From Mesocentrotus franciscanus (Eukaryota; Echinodermata; Echinoidea; Camarodonta; Strongylocentrotidae): 64,000 bases of DNA. The stretch is taken from positions 26,361,403 to 26,425,402 of the forward strand of contig CP137680.1 in NCBI GenBank assembly GCA_037976565.1, in the 5' to 3' direction. Position numbers and translations under genes: made by a program. Shown here in pieces: positions 29,808-43,000 of the stretch. The stretch's first letter is position 1, and each line of letters starts with the position of its first letter. Below the pieces are notes generated by a model. That model made no database searches and was not told the DNA's origin. It worked only from the letters and a program-made list of their open reading frames with translations.

Positions 29808-32361
29808 CTAAAAGAGGAAAAGTTATGCACTACTTTATTTCTTTTCAATGACTTTTGGGGGCAATTGTGAAGAAATATCACTGCTATTGCTTATTTCAGA
29901 TTATCTACTAAAGATTTTTTTGTTCAGTTCATATGCAATTTGATAGGTATTCGATCTTTGTGTTCCCTCTGCAGCCAATAGAGGGAGATTTGCCATATAT
30001 TATTCTCTGTGATACTGAAGAAGGAAACGCAAAGTGATTGATCGATTAGAATCTTTAATTGATAGCATTTAATACTTCCATGCTCTTGTTTTCTCCCACG
30101 TTTGTTCGTCTGTCCACATATGTGAGGAGTTCAGAAAATGAAGAAAAGTAAATGACTTTTGTTCTTTATTTATTGTTATTTTTTAATACGGGAAAAAAAA
30201 TGGAGTTGGATTTTTTTATACTTATTTGTGGTCCTATTTCACAGGGCTGTCTGTGTGTTGAGTATAAGATGGAGAATAATTTCTGACATCTAAGAAAATT
30301 CAATTTTGCAGTTTGTTAGCAAGAAATTCTTAAAAAATGAAATGGTTGTGTTTTTTTCTTCAATATTATATTGTACATGAGAGAATGTAGCTATGACGAA
30401 AATACAATTTCTGATAAAAATTAATGATACCTTCTGGATGTATTTTGTAGTTACTGTGCAATATCTTCAGTTAAAGCTTGAGAAGAGTGTATGTTTCCAA
30501 TGGTAGAGCTGTTTGGTGCAAGGCTGCAGATGATTTATTTTATAAACACAAACGCAGCTACTTTTGAAAAGAACAATTCAAGGGCAATTTTCAACAACCC
30601 ATTGTATATCCCATAGAAATTATGTTCAGATAACAAAATACCCCATTGTAATGTTTGTGAGTTTCAAAAGATGATGGAACAGGGCTATTGAAATTGCCCC
30701 TATGTTTTTTTTCGTTGTTTAAAGTGGTTTCCAATCATTGCTAATATCTGCCATGATATGAGCTGTAGATTTGTTGCTCATGCATGGTGGCCAGGGCCCT
30801 GTCTTCTAGAGATCATGATGAATCCACGTCAGTTGCATATCCTCCAGTCAATTACTGAGTTACAATCACCTCATTCTCATCTACTACCAAGTAAGTTGTG
30901 ACTGATATCATAAGGGAGTTATCATTTTGCATTGATACCAACATTGGAGCATCTGGAAATGGATGCAAAGATTTAGAAATTAGGAATTTGTATTTTTTTT
31001 TTTTCATTAAAAAAAAAGAAAAGAAAGATGGCATAGGTGATCAGCAGAGTTCAGAGAGAGAGAGAGAGAGAGAGCAAGAGCAAGAAACAGATGAAAGAGG
31101 AGAAAGAGATTGAGGGGAGACTGGGAGAGAGAAAACAAAGAAAAAGAAGCAGTATGACAACAGAGGTCAGAGAAAAAGTGAGAGATCATACATAGAGCGA
31201 GAGAGAAAATTATTCATAGATCTAGTGGAAACAGTCCTTGGATCAGTCTCTCTCTCACATCATTTACAGTACTATCTTGACTTTCCTTGCTTGGAGATGA
31301 CTACCGCTGAAAGCTTCAGTCTCATATCGACAGTTGTTCCACTGAGATTACGTCTGGCTCCACTGCAGACCTCCTCATAGGTCAACAAATAATAGTTCAT
31401 TTCAGACTATTGTTCCTGCCTACCCCCACTGATGAAATAGCCCCTGTGCGCATTGAGCAGCTCGTAACAACCAAACATCTCGCAAGACTCGAACTAAGGG
31501 TTCCTGGAAGAGAACAGCAACCAAACAGATTCTCAGTTCAGCTCATAATATAACCCAACAGTTCGTGGACCTACCGAGCCATGCCTCCAGAAGAGCACAT
31601 CATCCAAGAGAAAAACGGTACGAACATCCTACCAATTTCAAAATAGCCCCTCTAGGAAAATAAATCAATTTTTTTTTTCCATTCTAGAAATATAATTTGT
31701 TTTCCTGTAATTTTCTTAACATTTTCACAAATAGGCCAACAAAAATTATTAATGTTTTTCATGTAGTCGCTTTTGTAGTGATTCTAGACACAAGCAATAG
31801 ATCTATAACCTTGCCATTCCAGTTAGTGGTTACAACTTAAAAGGGATAGTTGAGTTTTGGTATAGAGGGCGCTACACAAAATAATTGTGTGTGAGATAAT
31901 GAAAAACTGAGTCAAATTTGAAAGAGAATACAATTTAAATGACAAAATCATCTTTCTAATATTTGTGGGGCACCACAAATATTCGATAATTTTGAACCAG
32001 CCGTTAAAAAACATGAGATAGCGCCTCATACGTTTTATTCCACCCAATGCCAATGTTGGCTTTTTGTTGGCTTTTTCGTGTTGGTTATAATACGCACAAC
32101 CAGCTGGCCCGTGTATTGTTTTTTATTATTATTAAATTATTAAATTAACGGTCACCGTAATTTTTTGAAAGTGGAGCTGAATTGGTATGATCGGATTTGA
32201 TCTAAATTACACACATTTTGGGGTCTAAAATTATCTTCATAGCAATGTTAAGTCCTAAAGGGCACTAGAAATGTCATGAATAAGAGCAATAACCATGCAC
32301 TTTGAAGGCATTTGCGGTCTTAAAGTACAAGTCCATTCCACTGAAAAGTTGAGCTGATTAG
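29808..32361. other. Intergenic sequence with purine-rich tract
   Basis: Contains a GA microsatellite and purine-rich tract (about 31050-31210) and an AAGGGATAGTTGAGTTTTGG block at 31840 that recurs in part near 53150. No gene is supported. Confidence 0.5.
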
Positions 32362-33094
32362 CAAGCGCGTAGCTAGGATTTTATTTTATTATTTTATTTT
32401 TTTTTTGGGGGGGGGGCGGTAGTGAAGCGTGCGAAATACTTACAGACCGCTCCCTAGGGGTGCAGGGAGGGGAAGCGCGGAAGCTTTAACGTTTCATTAA
32501 ATTATTAGAGAAAGAAGACGATTCGTTGTAGGCAAGGGCGTCAATCCGAGTTTGAGCATGGGGGGACACAATTACATGTCATCTTTACAGTTACTTTCAA
32601 AGTTATACCACGTTATGTTGCTACACACACACTCTCCCTCTCTCTCTAGTTATTCTGATTCACGGCATGTACTTTCATTGGTGACCGGTTCATTTATTGT
32701 CTTTTTTATCGTTGACGTTTCATTACATTATAGGGAAAGAAGACGATTCGTTGTACCGTTCTCGACTCTTAATCCTTGTCTGTATTCAGTTTTTCCCCTC
32801 CCGCGCAAAGCGCGGAAGCTTTGACGTTGCATTAAATTATTAGGGAACGAAGACGATTCATTGTACCGTTCTCGACTCTTAATCTTTGTCTGAATTCAGT
32901 TTCCCACCTCCCGCGCAAAGCGCGGAAGTTTTGACGTTTCATTAAATTATTTTTAAAAAAAGACGATTCGCTGTACCGTTCTTGACTCTTAATCTTTGTT
33001 TCAATTCAGTTTCCCCTCCTGCGCGAAGCGCGGAAGCTTTGACGTTTCATTAATTTATTAGAGAAAGAAGACGATTCATTAAACCGTTCTCGAC

Positions 33095-33749
33095 CAGGGG
33101 CGGATCTAGCTTTTTGCTAAGGGGTTGACCAAAATAATGACGATGCGGAGCATCGTCCACGAGCCGCGAAGCAGCGAGCCGATTTTTTTTTGGTGCTTAT
33201 TTGAACCCCGTAAGTGATGTTTTCTTGGCATCTAATAACACAATGGAGACCATAAAAAGCAGTGCATGATAACGTCTTTTTAAATCAAGTAACAGTTTAA
33301 ACAGTTTGACCCAATGACGATGCGGAGCATCGCCCACCGCGTAGCGGCGAGGCTATTTTTGTGTGTGTGGCTATTTTGAACCCCCGTTAGTGAAGTTTTC
33401 CTAGCATCTACTAACACAATGGAGACCATAAAAAGCAGTGCATGATAACTTCTTTTTAAATCAAACCTGGGCCCCGTCTTACAAAGAGTTGCGATTGATC
33501 TAAATCAATCGTAACTCCTCCAATCAATCGCAAGTTTGCTGTCTCCTATCTCTTATGTATAGTTGCGATTGATATCAATCGCAAATAAGTTGCGATTAAT
33601 ATCAACTCTTTGTAAGACGGGGCCCGGATGAGTTGAATACCTTCTCACAATATTTGTACTTGAAAGGGTTTCTCTCCAGTGTGCGTTTTTTTTGCCGCCC
33701 AAGGGGGGGGTAAACCCCCTAACCCCCTAACCCCGTAGATCCGCGCCTG
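33095..33749. mobile_element. 655-bp TIR element nested in minisatellite array 1
   Basis: Ends CAGGGGCGGATCTAGC and GTAGATCCGCGCCTG are near-inverse; TCGAC flanks both sides (33090-33094 and 33750-33754). It holds two copies of a GATGCGGAGCATCG block and a nested MITE G. Confidence 0.75.
33469..33625. mobile_element. MITE G, copy 1 (157 bp)
   Basis: Ends GGGCCCCGTCTTACAAAGAG and inverse. Interior carries ATTGATNTAAATCAAT-like palindromes. The second copy is at 44222-44379. Confidence 0.85.
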
Positions 33750-34799
33750 TCGACTCTTAATCCTTGTCTGAATTCAGTTTCCACACTCTCGCGCGTAGCG
33801 CGGAAGCTTTGACGTATCATTAAATTATTAGAGAAAGAAGACGATTCATTGTACTGTTCTCGACTCTTCATCCTTGTTTGAATTCAGTTCCCCCTCCCGC
33901 GCGAAGCGCGGAAGCTTTGACGTTTCATTAAATTATTAGAGAAAGAAGATGATTCGTTGTACCGTTCTCGACTCTTAATCCTTGTTTGAATTCAGTTTGC
34001 CCCTCCCGCGCGAAGCGCGGGAACGTTGCATTTCATTAAATTATTAGAGAAAGAAGACGATTCATTGTACCGTTCTCGACTCTTAATCTTTGTTTGAATT
34101 CAGTTCCCCTCCTCCGCGCAAAGCGCGGAAGCTTTGACGTTTCATTAATTTATTAGAAAGAAGACGATTCATTAAACCGTTCTCGACCAGGGGCGGATCT
34201 AGCTTTTGCTAAGGGGGGTTGACCAAAATAATGACGATGCGGAGCATCGTCCACGAGCCGCGAAGCAGCGAACCGATTTTTTGGGTGCTAATTTGAACCC
34301 CGTAAGTGATGTTTTCCTGGCATCTAATAACACAATGGAGACCATAAAAAGCAGTGCATGATAACGTCTTTTTAAATCAAGTAACAGTTTAAACAGTTTT
34401 TTAAATCAAACCTGGGCCCCGCGGAAACTTTGACGTTTCATTAAATTATTAGAGAACGAAGACGATTCGTTGTACCGTTCTCGACTCTTAATCCCTGTTT
34501 CATTACATTTTTAGAGAAAGAAGACGTTTCGTAGTACATGTCAGACTAAACTAATATTCTACAATAGACAATGGTATGTAATTTCCTCCAGCTCAGCACA
34601 CGCTCATAATAGAATTGCATGCTTTCATACATGTACAATACATCACCATTGCCTTTGTCTTCTGGGTGATGCTGCGATGTCTGACATAGCAACTTTTATG
34701 TTGCTATTGTTTGTTGTATTGGAACAGGTGGTCAACTTTGGCAAAGTTACATACCACTTTCTCAACTTAGCTCATTGATGACCGACAGTTGATGACCGC

Positions 34800-34962
34800 G
34801 ATCGCTAAATTCGATTCGACAACTAACGGTCGTTATTTTCCCACAAAAAGACATTTTCAAGCCCTTTTGTTTTGAGGGAAGCTCTAAATTAGTATTATCT
34901 TTCAAATTAATGCCCGTTGGAATGTAACCTTTTCATTTTTTGGCCTGCAAATGGGACATATA
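34800..34962 (+). mobile_element. MITE family C, partial copy 5 (right end)
   Basis: From GATTCGACAACTAACGGTCG to TGCAAATGGGACATA it matches the right third of family C; the left part is missing. Confidence 0.8.
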
Positions 34963-35447
34963 TTTTGTATATGTAATATTATGACATAAGAAGACCAATA
35001 ATGAATACCTTATATCTTGAAAAACAAGATGAAATGAAACGAAGTGATTATGGGACCACGTGGATAGTCTCTAAGGTGGTACTGGACTGGAACAATTGGT
35101 ATAATACACGTCCAGATGGTAGACGGGCTGGGTGTAGACCTCATGGGAATAGACTCATTGGGTATAGTAGACGAACTGGTTACAGATCGACCAAACAGCA
35201 ATTCACCAATTTGAATGTGTTAAACCGGTCCATTAATTCTCTCTTTCGTAGATCACCTTTTTTGTGTTATCAAAATCAACTATACTTTAGTGCAATCAGA
35301 ATACACAAATACCTCCCCATAATGTACATGGTTGAGCGACTTTACTGAATGTTATAAATCCCATAGTCATAGAGAATTTTTCTCACATGCCTTGACTGTT
35401 ATAATAATAATAATAATAATGATAACCAGGGTGGGCCCTGCAAATCA
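34963..35447. other. Intergenic sequence with AAT microsatellite
   Basis: A 115-residue open frame (35001-35348) shows no recognisable domain and has repeated GGGTATAG/GGGTGTAG motifs. AAT repeats run from about 35400. Confidence 0.4.
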
Positions 35448-36285
35448 CAGGGGTCTCAGTCATGTAGAAATACTGTAAGCATGAGTGACCACAGGTTTTC
35501 CAGACACCCCGGCCCTAAACGAGGGTTTCTTCTGAAGCCAAAATACACCCTAAATGAGGATTTTGCGTGTTTTTTTTTTTCTCCCGAATTCACACCCTAA
35601 ATGGGTATTTCACAAAAGTGTATGCTCCTAAACAAGTATTGTAAAATTGTAACCCCTTGAGCATTTTGAAGTGCGATAGGGATTACCATTTAATTAATAA
35701 TAATAATAATAATCTTTTATATAGTCCACTCCAAATTTTATTAAACCGAAAATGGAAATTATTTGTGCCCAATTGATCGTGAGCCCGGCAGCCACTGAGC
35801 AGCGCCAGATCGACATTGCTCTATCCCCTTATTGTTGAACGCCAAACAAGGTAGCAGCGACTCCCATCTTTTAACGTCTTTTGGTATAACGCGGCCGGAC
35901 GTTTTCTGGACGTTTTCTTGGTTGACAATGTAAAATAAATCAAATTGCGCTTCTATGATGTAAAATTCACAATGTAAAATTCATTTCAATAGAGAAGCAA
36001 TAATTTAACAGCAACCTGCACTTCCAAATGGGTTTAGTGCACAGCCATCATAGTCCTTTCCGGAGTCGGAATCTAGAAAAATCCCCCTACACGCGTACAC
36101 CGGCGCGTATAGGCCCTACAGCAGGATTTTGAAAAAGTACCCTTTTTCTTGAAAATGGCCCTAAATGGACGTTTTTTAACCCCTAAACACCGCGCGTACC
36201 GCGACCAATCTATAAAAAACACCCCTTTATACGCGTTTTCTTGGTCACGCATGCTTACAGTTATTATATTTGACTGAGACCCCTG
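35448..36285. mobile_element. 838-bp inverted-repeat element
   Basis: The left end CAGGGGTCTCAGTC, then CTGTAAGCATGAGTGACCA, mirrors the right end (TGGTCACGCATGCTTACAG, then GACTGAGACCCCTG). Interior includes CCCTAAA-rich stretches on both flanks. No clear target duplication. Confidence 0.75.
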
Positions 36286-36306
36286 GGCTGCTTAATGACC
36301 TCGACT

Positions 36307-36839
36307 TTAAAGGTACTATGTCCCATTTGCAGGCCAAAAAATGAAAAGGTTAAATTCCAACGACATTTGAAAGACAATACTAATTTAGAACTTCCCTAAA
36401 AAAGGGGGGCTTGAAAATGTCTGTGGGAAAATAACGACTATTAGCTGTCGAATCGACTTAGGAGCTATAGAGCCAGTAAGTAATAGTCTGATTTTTCAGA
36501 CCATTGTACCGAATGGTCGTACGTTTTATGCTGCGCAAAGATTCAATCAGTTTAATTTTAGCCATTACAAGAAGTGGGTTATTGATGTAGACAAATGCTC
36601 ATGTACCATTTACTGCTCATTTTATGTATGTTATTACCACAGATGAAAAAAGCCAGTCAGTCACTTGATAGTGTCTGACAGTGAAGTCTAGCAAGTAAAT
36701 GGGTTTCCTTGCATAATTTGAATATTAGGACACTGCTAACGTTTAAATTTCACAGATAGGACATACATGGCATATTCATAATTCCTGCAAAGTTCTACAG
36801 AATTTGATGTTGGCTGCAAAAGGGACATAGTATCTTTAA
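36307..36839 (-). mobile_element. MITE family C, copy 3, adjoining the ACSF2 promoter
   Basis: Inverted orientation: TTAAAGGTACTATGTCCCAT to AAAGGGACATAGTATCTTTAA. Its right TTAA ends 113 bp before the ACSF2 start codon. Confidence 0.9.
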
Positions 36840-36952
36840 GCCGAGCTACCTGAAAAGGCGCTCAACAAGCATTTTTTTCTGCCGTGTTGTACTTCATGGG
36901 ACATGGGCCTGCCACTTTGCTCGCAACCTGAATCATATAACCGTTTGCAGTC
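36840..36952 (+). promoter_or_regulatory. ACSF2: ACSF2 proximal promoter / 5' leader, with short upstream ORF
   Basis: The 113 bp between MITE C and the start codon. An upstream ATG at 36896 opens an 11-codon ORF that ends TGA at 36929-36931. Another ATG at 36903 opens a different frame that overlaps the start. An in-frame stop (TAA, 36938-36940) precedes the chosen ATG. No TATA box is clear, and the transcription start is unknown. Confidence 0.45.
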
Positions 36953-37089
36953 ATGTCTGGATTTCTTTGGTACGGTCTTTTGGAAGGTTTGTTGAAGCCT
37001 CGTCTTCGAATCGGTGCACGAGCACGATCTCTATTGATTCGGGGTCCCGTTGGGCAATCAAGTGGTGTCATAGGATCACTGACTTCTTG
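36953..37089 (+). CDS. ACSF2: ACSF2 exon 1 (mitochondrial presequence)
   Basis: Start ATG at 36953, with an in-frame stop 13 bases upstream. Encodes [20 protein letters not shown], then [11 protein letters not shown] and GSLTS plus two bases of Cys; donor GTAAGT. The split codon TG|C completes in frame at 39144, which is the main evidence that this is exon 1. Confidence 0.85.
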
Positions 37090-40000
37090 GTAAGTTTAAG
37101 CAGTCGAGTAATTAGGCCTAAAGATGTACATACGGTAAGCGAGATTCACGATTCGTCAAACCATTTGTTCGAGCCGGGTAAATATACGAGAGTTTCCAGT
37201 AAGGCACTTAGAAATATATTGCTTCTCTCCACCCTGGTGTATAAACATGTCATTGGCATGGCATAATAAGGAGACGTACAACAGCTGGATCCTATATTGG
37301 ACACTCCTGTTTCAAATGATTAAATCATCTGTTTGGAGCCGGAAGGGCATTAACTCATATCATTTTATAACATATGCCCTTCTGGCCCCAAACAGATGAA
37401 ATTAAAAGACGAATGAAAAGCTAACACAGGAATGAGAAGCAGAGGCATATATCAATAGGAATGAGGGCACGTGGGTGTGTGCGCCATATCTAAGGGCGAA
37501 AAAAAGGACAGGAGCTAGGAAAGAAGAGAGAGAGAGAGAGAAGAAAAAATCAGGAGATTGAGGAGGAGGAGGAGAAGGAGAAGAAGACGAAAGAAAAAAG
37601 AAGAAGATGAAGAAACAAAAGGAGGAGTAGAAGAAGAAGAAAAAGAAGAAGGAGAAAGAGAAAAGGAAGAAGAAGAAAAAGACGAAGAAGAAGAAGAAGA
37701 ATTATATGAATAAGAAGAAGAAAGAAGAAGAAGCTAGAAGAGGTCAGTAGTATGAACGTTAAAGACAGATTAATCCACTTCCATTTTCTTCTCATAATGG
37801 TGGCCATGTTAAATGCTATGCCCTAGCCACCTATGACACTCATGACACCAGTGTACGTTGCGCCACTAAACTCGAACAATAGGCTAGTATGCAAGGCTGT
37901 ATTCAAATTTATAGACGCTGTTCATGATCGCGAAAAATTGAATTCACCTGTTATATTGTAGTTCATTTCAATAGAATTTAGGTAGCGGTATAACCGGAAG
38001 GACAGCTAGTAACTAATATTTTACATATGGTTAACGCATTCTGGCTCCGAACAGAGTATATTGTAAGGAAATAACATCTGATGATATGATGATCCTGCTA
38101 TGATGCTACAGCCATAAAAGGTGAATTAGAAAATTTAATACTTTGGGTAGAGGAGCATTTCTTATCATTTATTCTGTATATGAGCATGAGTAACGGCCCT
38201 TTTTAGTGACAAATTCCTAGATTTTCTCCGAAAAACTAGATAAAAAAGAAGAAAGTTCAGTGGTGCAATTAACGAATGAAAAATACGATCATTATACAGT
38301 TTAATATGTAAATCATTTCTGTTTCAGTACAGAGCCTATTCAGTATACTGTCAGCTTAGTCTCACAGTGCAGGCACTTTTTACTCACAGCTAATCATGAT
38401 CAAGGGTTTGTGCCTGGAAAGTAGACGAGACCGAGGCCGGATCGCCTATATAGACCAAACGAAAAATTATATTACCCCCCTCTCCCCCGCTTTCCAGTCG
38501 GTTTGAATAAGGTATTTTAGGGAATGCATCAAGCCTACACATAATGTATTTTCGTGTAGGTCGTAATTCGCTATAATATATAATTATGGGGAGGGGAATG
38601 TCCGTATATGATGAGTATGTGCATGTGCGTGGGTGGGTGTGTACCGAGGACACAAAAAAGAACTGTTGGCCTACCTTCACTTGACGACCACTCTTAAAAC
38701 GAGGACGTCCTCGGTTGGAGAACCCTATAAATTGTTTTAAATTACGTCTATTTAGGTGCTGTATTTGCACGGTAAAAGTAGGTCCTCATTTATGCGATAA
38801 ATTTCCTATCGTACTCGGGATGTTATATTTCAATAAACATGTCACTAGGTCCTCGATCATGTGATAACATTATGGGGAGCAGTTGAGATCATCCTAAAAA
38901 CAAAGCAGAACAGAAGGATAGCATTTTAAAGCAAACGAAACAAAGGCAAATCGAATACCCTCCCCCATAATGTTTTCAATGAATCTTCTAATTTACGGAT
39001 GGAAATAGATTATGTATGGATATTGATTATTGATAACTGATGAAGATAATTCAATCTGGAAACTTTTGAGAAGGGCTATTCAATCCGTATGTTTATTTCG
39101 TACTCCTTTGTTTCACTTTATTTATTTATCCCTCCTATTACAGCATCCGGACAAAGTACACAACCAGTTATGTCCACGGCCATGATCATTCCCCTAATCC
39201 ACCAGCCCTGGTCGGTAAGACATTGGGCAAGGTGCTTGATGAGATGACGGAGAAACACCCCGATCAAGATTTCCTTGTGTTTTGTGAAGATGGAGTCAGA
39301 AGGACCTTCCATCAATTCCAACAAGAGGTAAGAGTTAGGTGCAATGATGATCAAACAGTTTTTTAAAGGGTTTAAATCTATATTTGCACAGACAAAGGAG
39401 ACCTGCGACTCGTGCCTTCTCCTCCTCCTCCCTTTTCTTCTTCTTCTCCTTCTTTTTCTCCTTCTTCTTCTTACTAATGATAAATGAATATCAATAGCAA
39501 ATAAAATCGGTCACGAAAATTTTGACAGTTGGTTTTTATTTTGCAAGATAATGTTATTATATATTTTATTCACTTTCAGATAATAGAAAGTTATAATAGC
39601 AAGATATCTGTCCACCCCCCTCTCTCTCTCTCTATCTTTTATCTTTCTCTCATCCCTCCCCAATTTCTCTCTCTGTCTTTCTCTCTGTCTCTCTCTTTCT
39701 CTCTCTTTCTTTCTCTCTCTGTCTTTCTTTCTATCTCCCCTCTCTCTCTCTCTCTCTCTCTCTCTCCTGCCCCATCACTCTCTCTCATTCTCTCTCTCTC
39801 CCTCCCTCTCATTCTCTATTTTTTTTCTCTATATCACAGTACATGTACATTCACAGGCACGCTCAAGTGATCGAAACATTCGGTCGTGTGAACCTTCGGC
39901 CAAGAGGGGCGTTCAATTATTAGCAAACACATTGAATTAGTTTTATTTGTATTTACATATTTACAAGTTATTATGGTGAAATGAAAGAGATGAAGCTTCC

Positions 40001-43000
40001 AACATTGTGGCAGATAATTGTTGGGTTTGTAAGAAGACTTCGGCGTGAAAAGAAATGATTGCTATAGTTCCCTATAATAGAGTTTTATGAAAGTAATTTT
40101 GATCACCTTCTTTTTGATATAGAATTTCAAATTCAATTCAGAAGCAACATGAACGTTTTTGCCACCATTTTTGCTTTCTTGTTCGTGTATCCATTCCCTC
40201 AACCAAGTCTTGGTCGATTTCACTCTCCTGCACTTTTTCCTCCTCCTTCGGATACTGATCCTCCAACTCCTCCTTCATGTCATCCTGCTTCTTCCCCTCT
40301 TCTTGCTCTTCTTCCTCCTTCTGCTACCCTAACTCCAAATGATCCTCTTCAAACTCCCCTTCCTTATTCTCCTCCTCCTCTTCCTACTCCTGCTCCTCCT
40401 CTTCCTGCTCCTCCTCTTTGTGCTCCTCCTCCTTCTTCTCCACCTCCTCATTTTCCTCCTTCACTCTTCATGCTTCTCCTCCTTCAACTGCCCCTCCTCA
40501 CCCTCTTCCTGCTCCTTCTTCTCCTCCTCTTCCTGTTCCTCCTTCTCCTCCTCCTCTAACTGCTCCTCCGTCTTATCCTCCTCTAACTGTTCCCCTTCTT
40601 CTCCTCCTCTTCCTGTTCCTCCTTCTTATCATCCTCTTCCTGCTCCTCCTCTACCTGCACCTCCTTCTTCTCCTCCACCTTCTCCAACTGCTCCTCCTCC
40701 TTGGCCTGCTTCTCCACCTTCTCCTGCTCCTCCTCCTCCATCTCTCTCATCCCCCTCCTCCAACTGCTGTTCCTCCTCTGCGTGCTTCTCCTCCTTCCCC
40801 TCCAACTTCTGCTGCTGCTCCCCTTCTTCTCTCCCTCCTCATTTTCCTCTTCCTCCTTCTCCTCCTCCTTCCCCTCCAACTGCTGCTGAGCACTGCTCCT
40901 TCTCCTCCTCCTCTTCCTCATCTTCCACCTCCACCTCCTTCTGCTCTATCTCCTCCAAGTGCTCCTCCTCCCTCTGCTCCTCCTCCTCCAACTGCTCCTC
41001 CTTCTCCTCCTTCTTTTCCTTCTTGGCCTCCTCCTCTTCCTGCTCCTCCTTTTTCACCTCCTCCTCTAACTGCTCCTCCTTCAAGATTCAAGATTCAAGA
41101 TTTATTTATTTCTTTCCACTGACATGAAAAACAATACATTCATGAACAGTAACAAACAAGTTCATCGTCAACAAGAATAAATTCATGAATAATAACAAGA
41201 ATGTTATAAAGACATTGAACATGCGGAATAAGAGGTGGTCTGTAAAAAAACACACAGCTTGTTAAACACAGATCACCTTTACAGGAACAATAACAAAATA
41301 ATAAATTTACTATACAGGGGGGCACTAACAGTACTAATCTAGTTACCTATACTGAATATAAATAAATATTTGATCTAATACTAATCACTAGGGGAAGGTG
41401 GATAAATGTACAATACAGGGGGGACAAACAATGCTAATCCAGTTACCTATATTGAATGTAAATAAATATCAAATTTATTCACTGTAGGTGTACAGTAGAT
41501 GAAATTTCAGCTTACGTTGAAGACAGAAGAGCTTACAGACTGCCTAATAGAACAGTCTAAAGAGTTCCAATACTTTGGTCCAGTATGTGCAAGTGTATTA
41601 ATCCTAAGCTGAGTTCTAGCTGATGACACATGATATAAGGCAGCGTGTCTCGTAGAGTATTTGGTTATTTGGTTATTATTTACAAAAATAGATGCTATTA
41701 CCATGGGAATTTCACCCTTCTACAACTGATACATGAGATATCCCAGATATAGAAAGTATAGAAAGTTTTCGTAAAATAGCTTGTCAGTGTGAGCGCGCCT
41801 ATCAGCTGCCGATATAATTCTCACCGCTCTCTTTTGAATGAGCAGAATTTTATCTAGGTAGGATTTGGCTGAGGCTCCCCAGACAAGCACACCATAATTT
41901 AAGTATGGCAAAATTAAGGAAGAGTACAACATACTAAGAACATTTCTAGGGAATACAAACTTCAATTTGTTGATCATACCAACATTTCTAGAGAGCACTT
42001 TACTTAAATGAGTAGTATGCATCTTCCAAGTCAATTTATCATCAATGTGGAGGCCTAGAAATGTAATAAATGAAACCTTTTCAATATTTACCTGATCAAA
42101 GACTACATTATCAGGCATTACTGTTTCACTATTACTGAATAACATATATTTGGTTTTCAATAAATTAAGTGACAGTTTATTTGCATGAATCCATTTAGTC
42201 AATACACATAGCTCACTATTTACAATTTCTAAAAGAGTTTCCAAGTTTCTATGATAACAGAATACACTTGTATCGTCTGCAAATAGCAAAAAAGAAAACG
42301 TTTCTGAGGATTTTGGAAAATCATTTACATATAAAATAAAAAATTAGTCAATACACATAGCTCACTATTTACAATTTCTAAAAGAGTTTCTAAGTTTCTA
42401 TGATAACAGAATACACTTGTATCGCCTGCAAATAGCAAAAAATAAAACGTTTCTGAGGATTTTGGAAAATCATTTACATATAAAATAAAAAAGCAGGGGA
42501 CCCAAGACGGAACCTTGAGGTACTCCACACGTGACGGGTAAACATATCTGAAAAAATTCCGTCGAGCTGCACAAATTGCAGTCTGTTACTAAGATAACTT
42601 CTAAACCATTCAAGTGCAGACCCTCTTGCCCCATAATAAGAGAGCTTTTGCAACAAAATATTATGCTTCACCGTATCAAAAGCTTTGGAATAATCCAAAA
42701 ATAAACCAATCGTATGAAGGTGTTCATCAAGTGCTGAAGATATTTTGTCTAAAAGACATAAAACAGCGTGCAGCGTGAGACGTTGTGTGTTTCTCGCGAA
42801 AGCCAAACTGAGAATTTGAGAAAACTTGACACGACTTCAAAAACTTTATCAATCTAATATAAACAAGTTTTTCCAAAATCTTGGAGAAGACAGTTAGTAG
42901 AGAAATTGGTCTATAATTACCCGTTTCTACAGGTTCCCTTTTTTTATATATTGGCACAACTTTAGCAATTTTCATTTTTGTAGGAACACTTCCATGCATT

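Larger units (their letters stand above)
32362..34540. repeat. Minisatellite array 1 (~110-120-bp units) with nested elements
   Basis: Units share GCGCGAAGCGCGGAAGCTTT, GACGTTTCATTAAATTATTA, GAAAGAAGACGATTCGTTGT and CTCGACTCTTAATCCTTGTC. The left margin GCGCGTAGCTAGGATTTTAT resembles the interior left part of the hAT-like element at 49948. The array is interrupted by the element at 33095-33749 and a partial copy of it at about 34184-34420. Confidence 0.9.

Noticed and set aside
31240..31630. Possible small first exon (ATG at 31581, donor-like GGTACGAAC)
   Set aside because: Only 12 codons, no matching downstream exon, and ACSF2 has a well-supported first exon elsewhere.
38390..38770. 126-residue minus-strand frame in ACSF2 intron 1
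   Set aside because: No recognisable domain, no start context or splice partner; could be chance.
40149..41127. Long open frames (up to 262 residues) over the pyrimidine-rich tract
   Set aside because: Several frames on both strands are open at once and give only Ser/Pro/Leu or Glu/Lys runs; this is base composition, not conserved coding.
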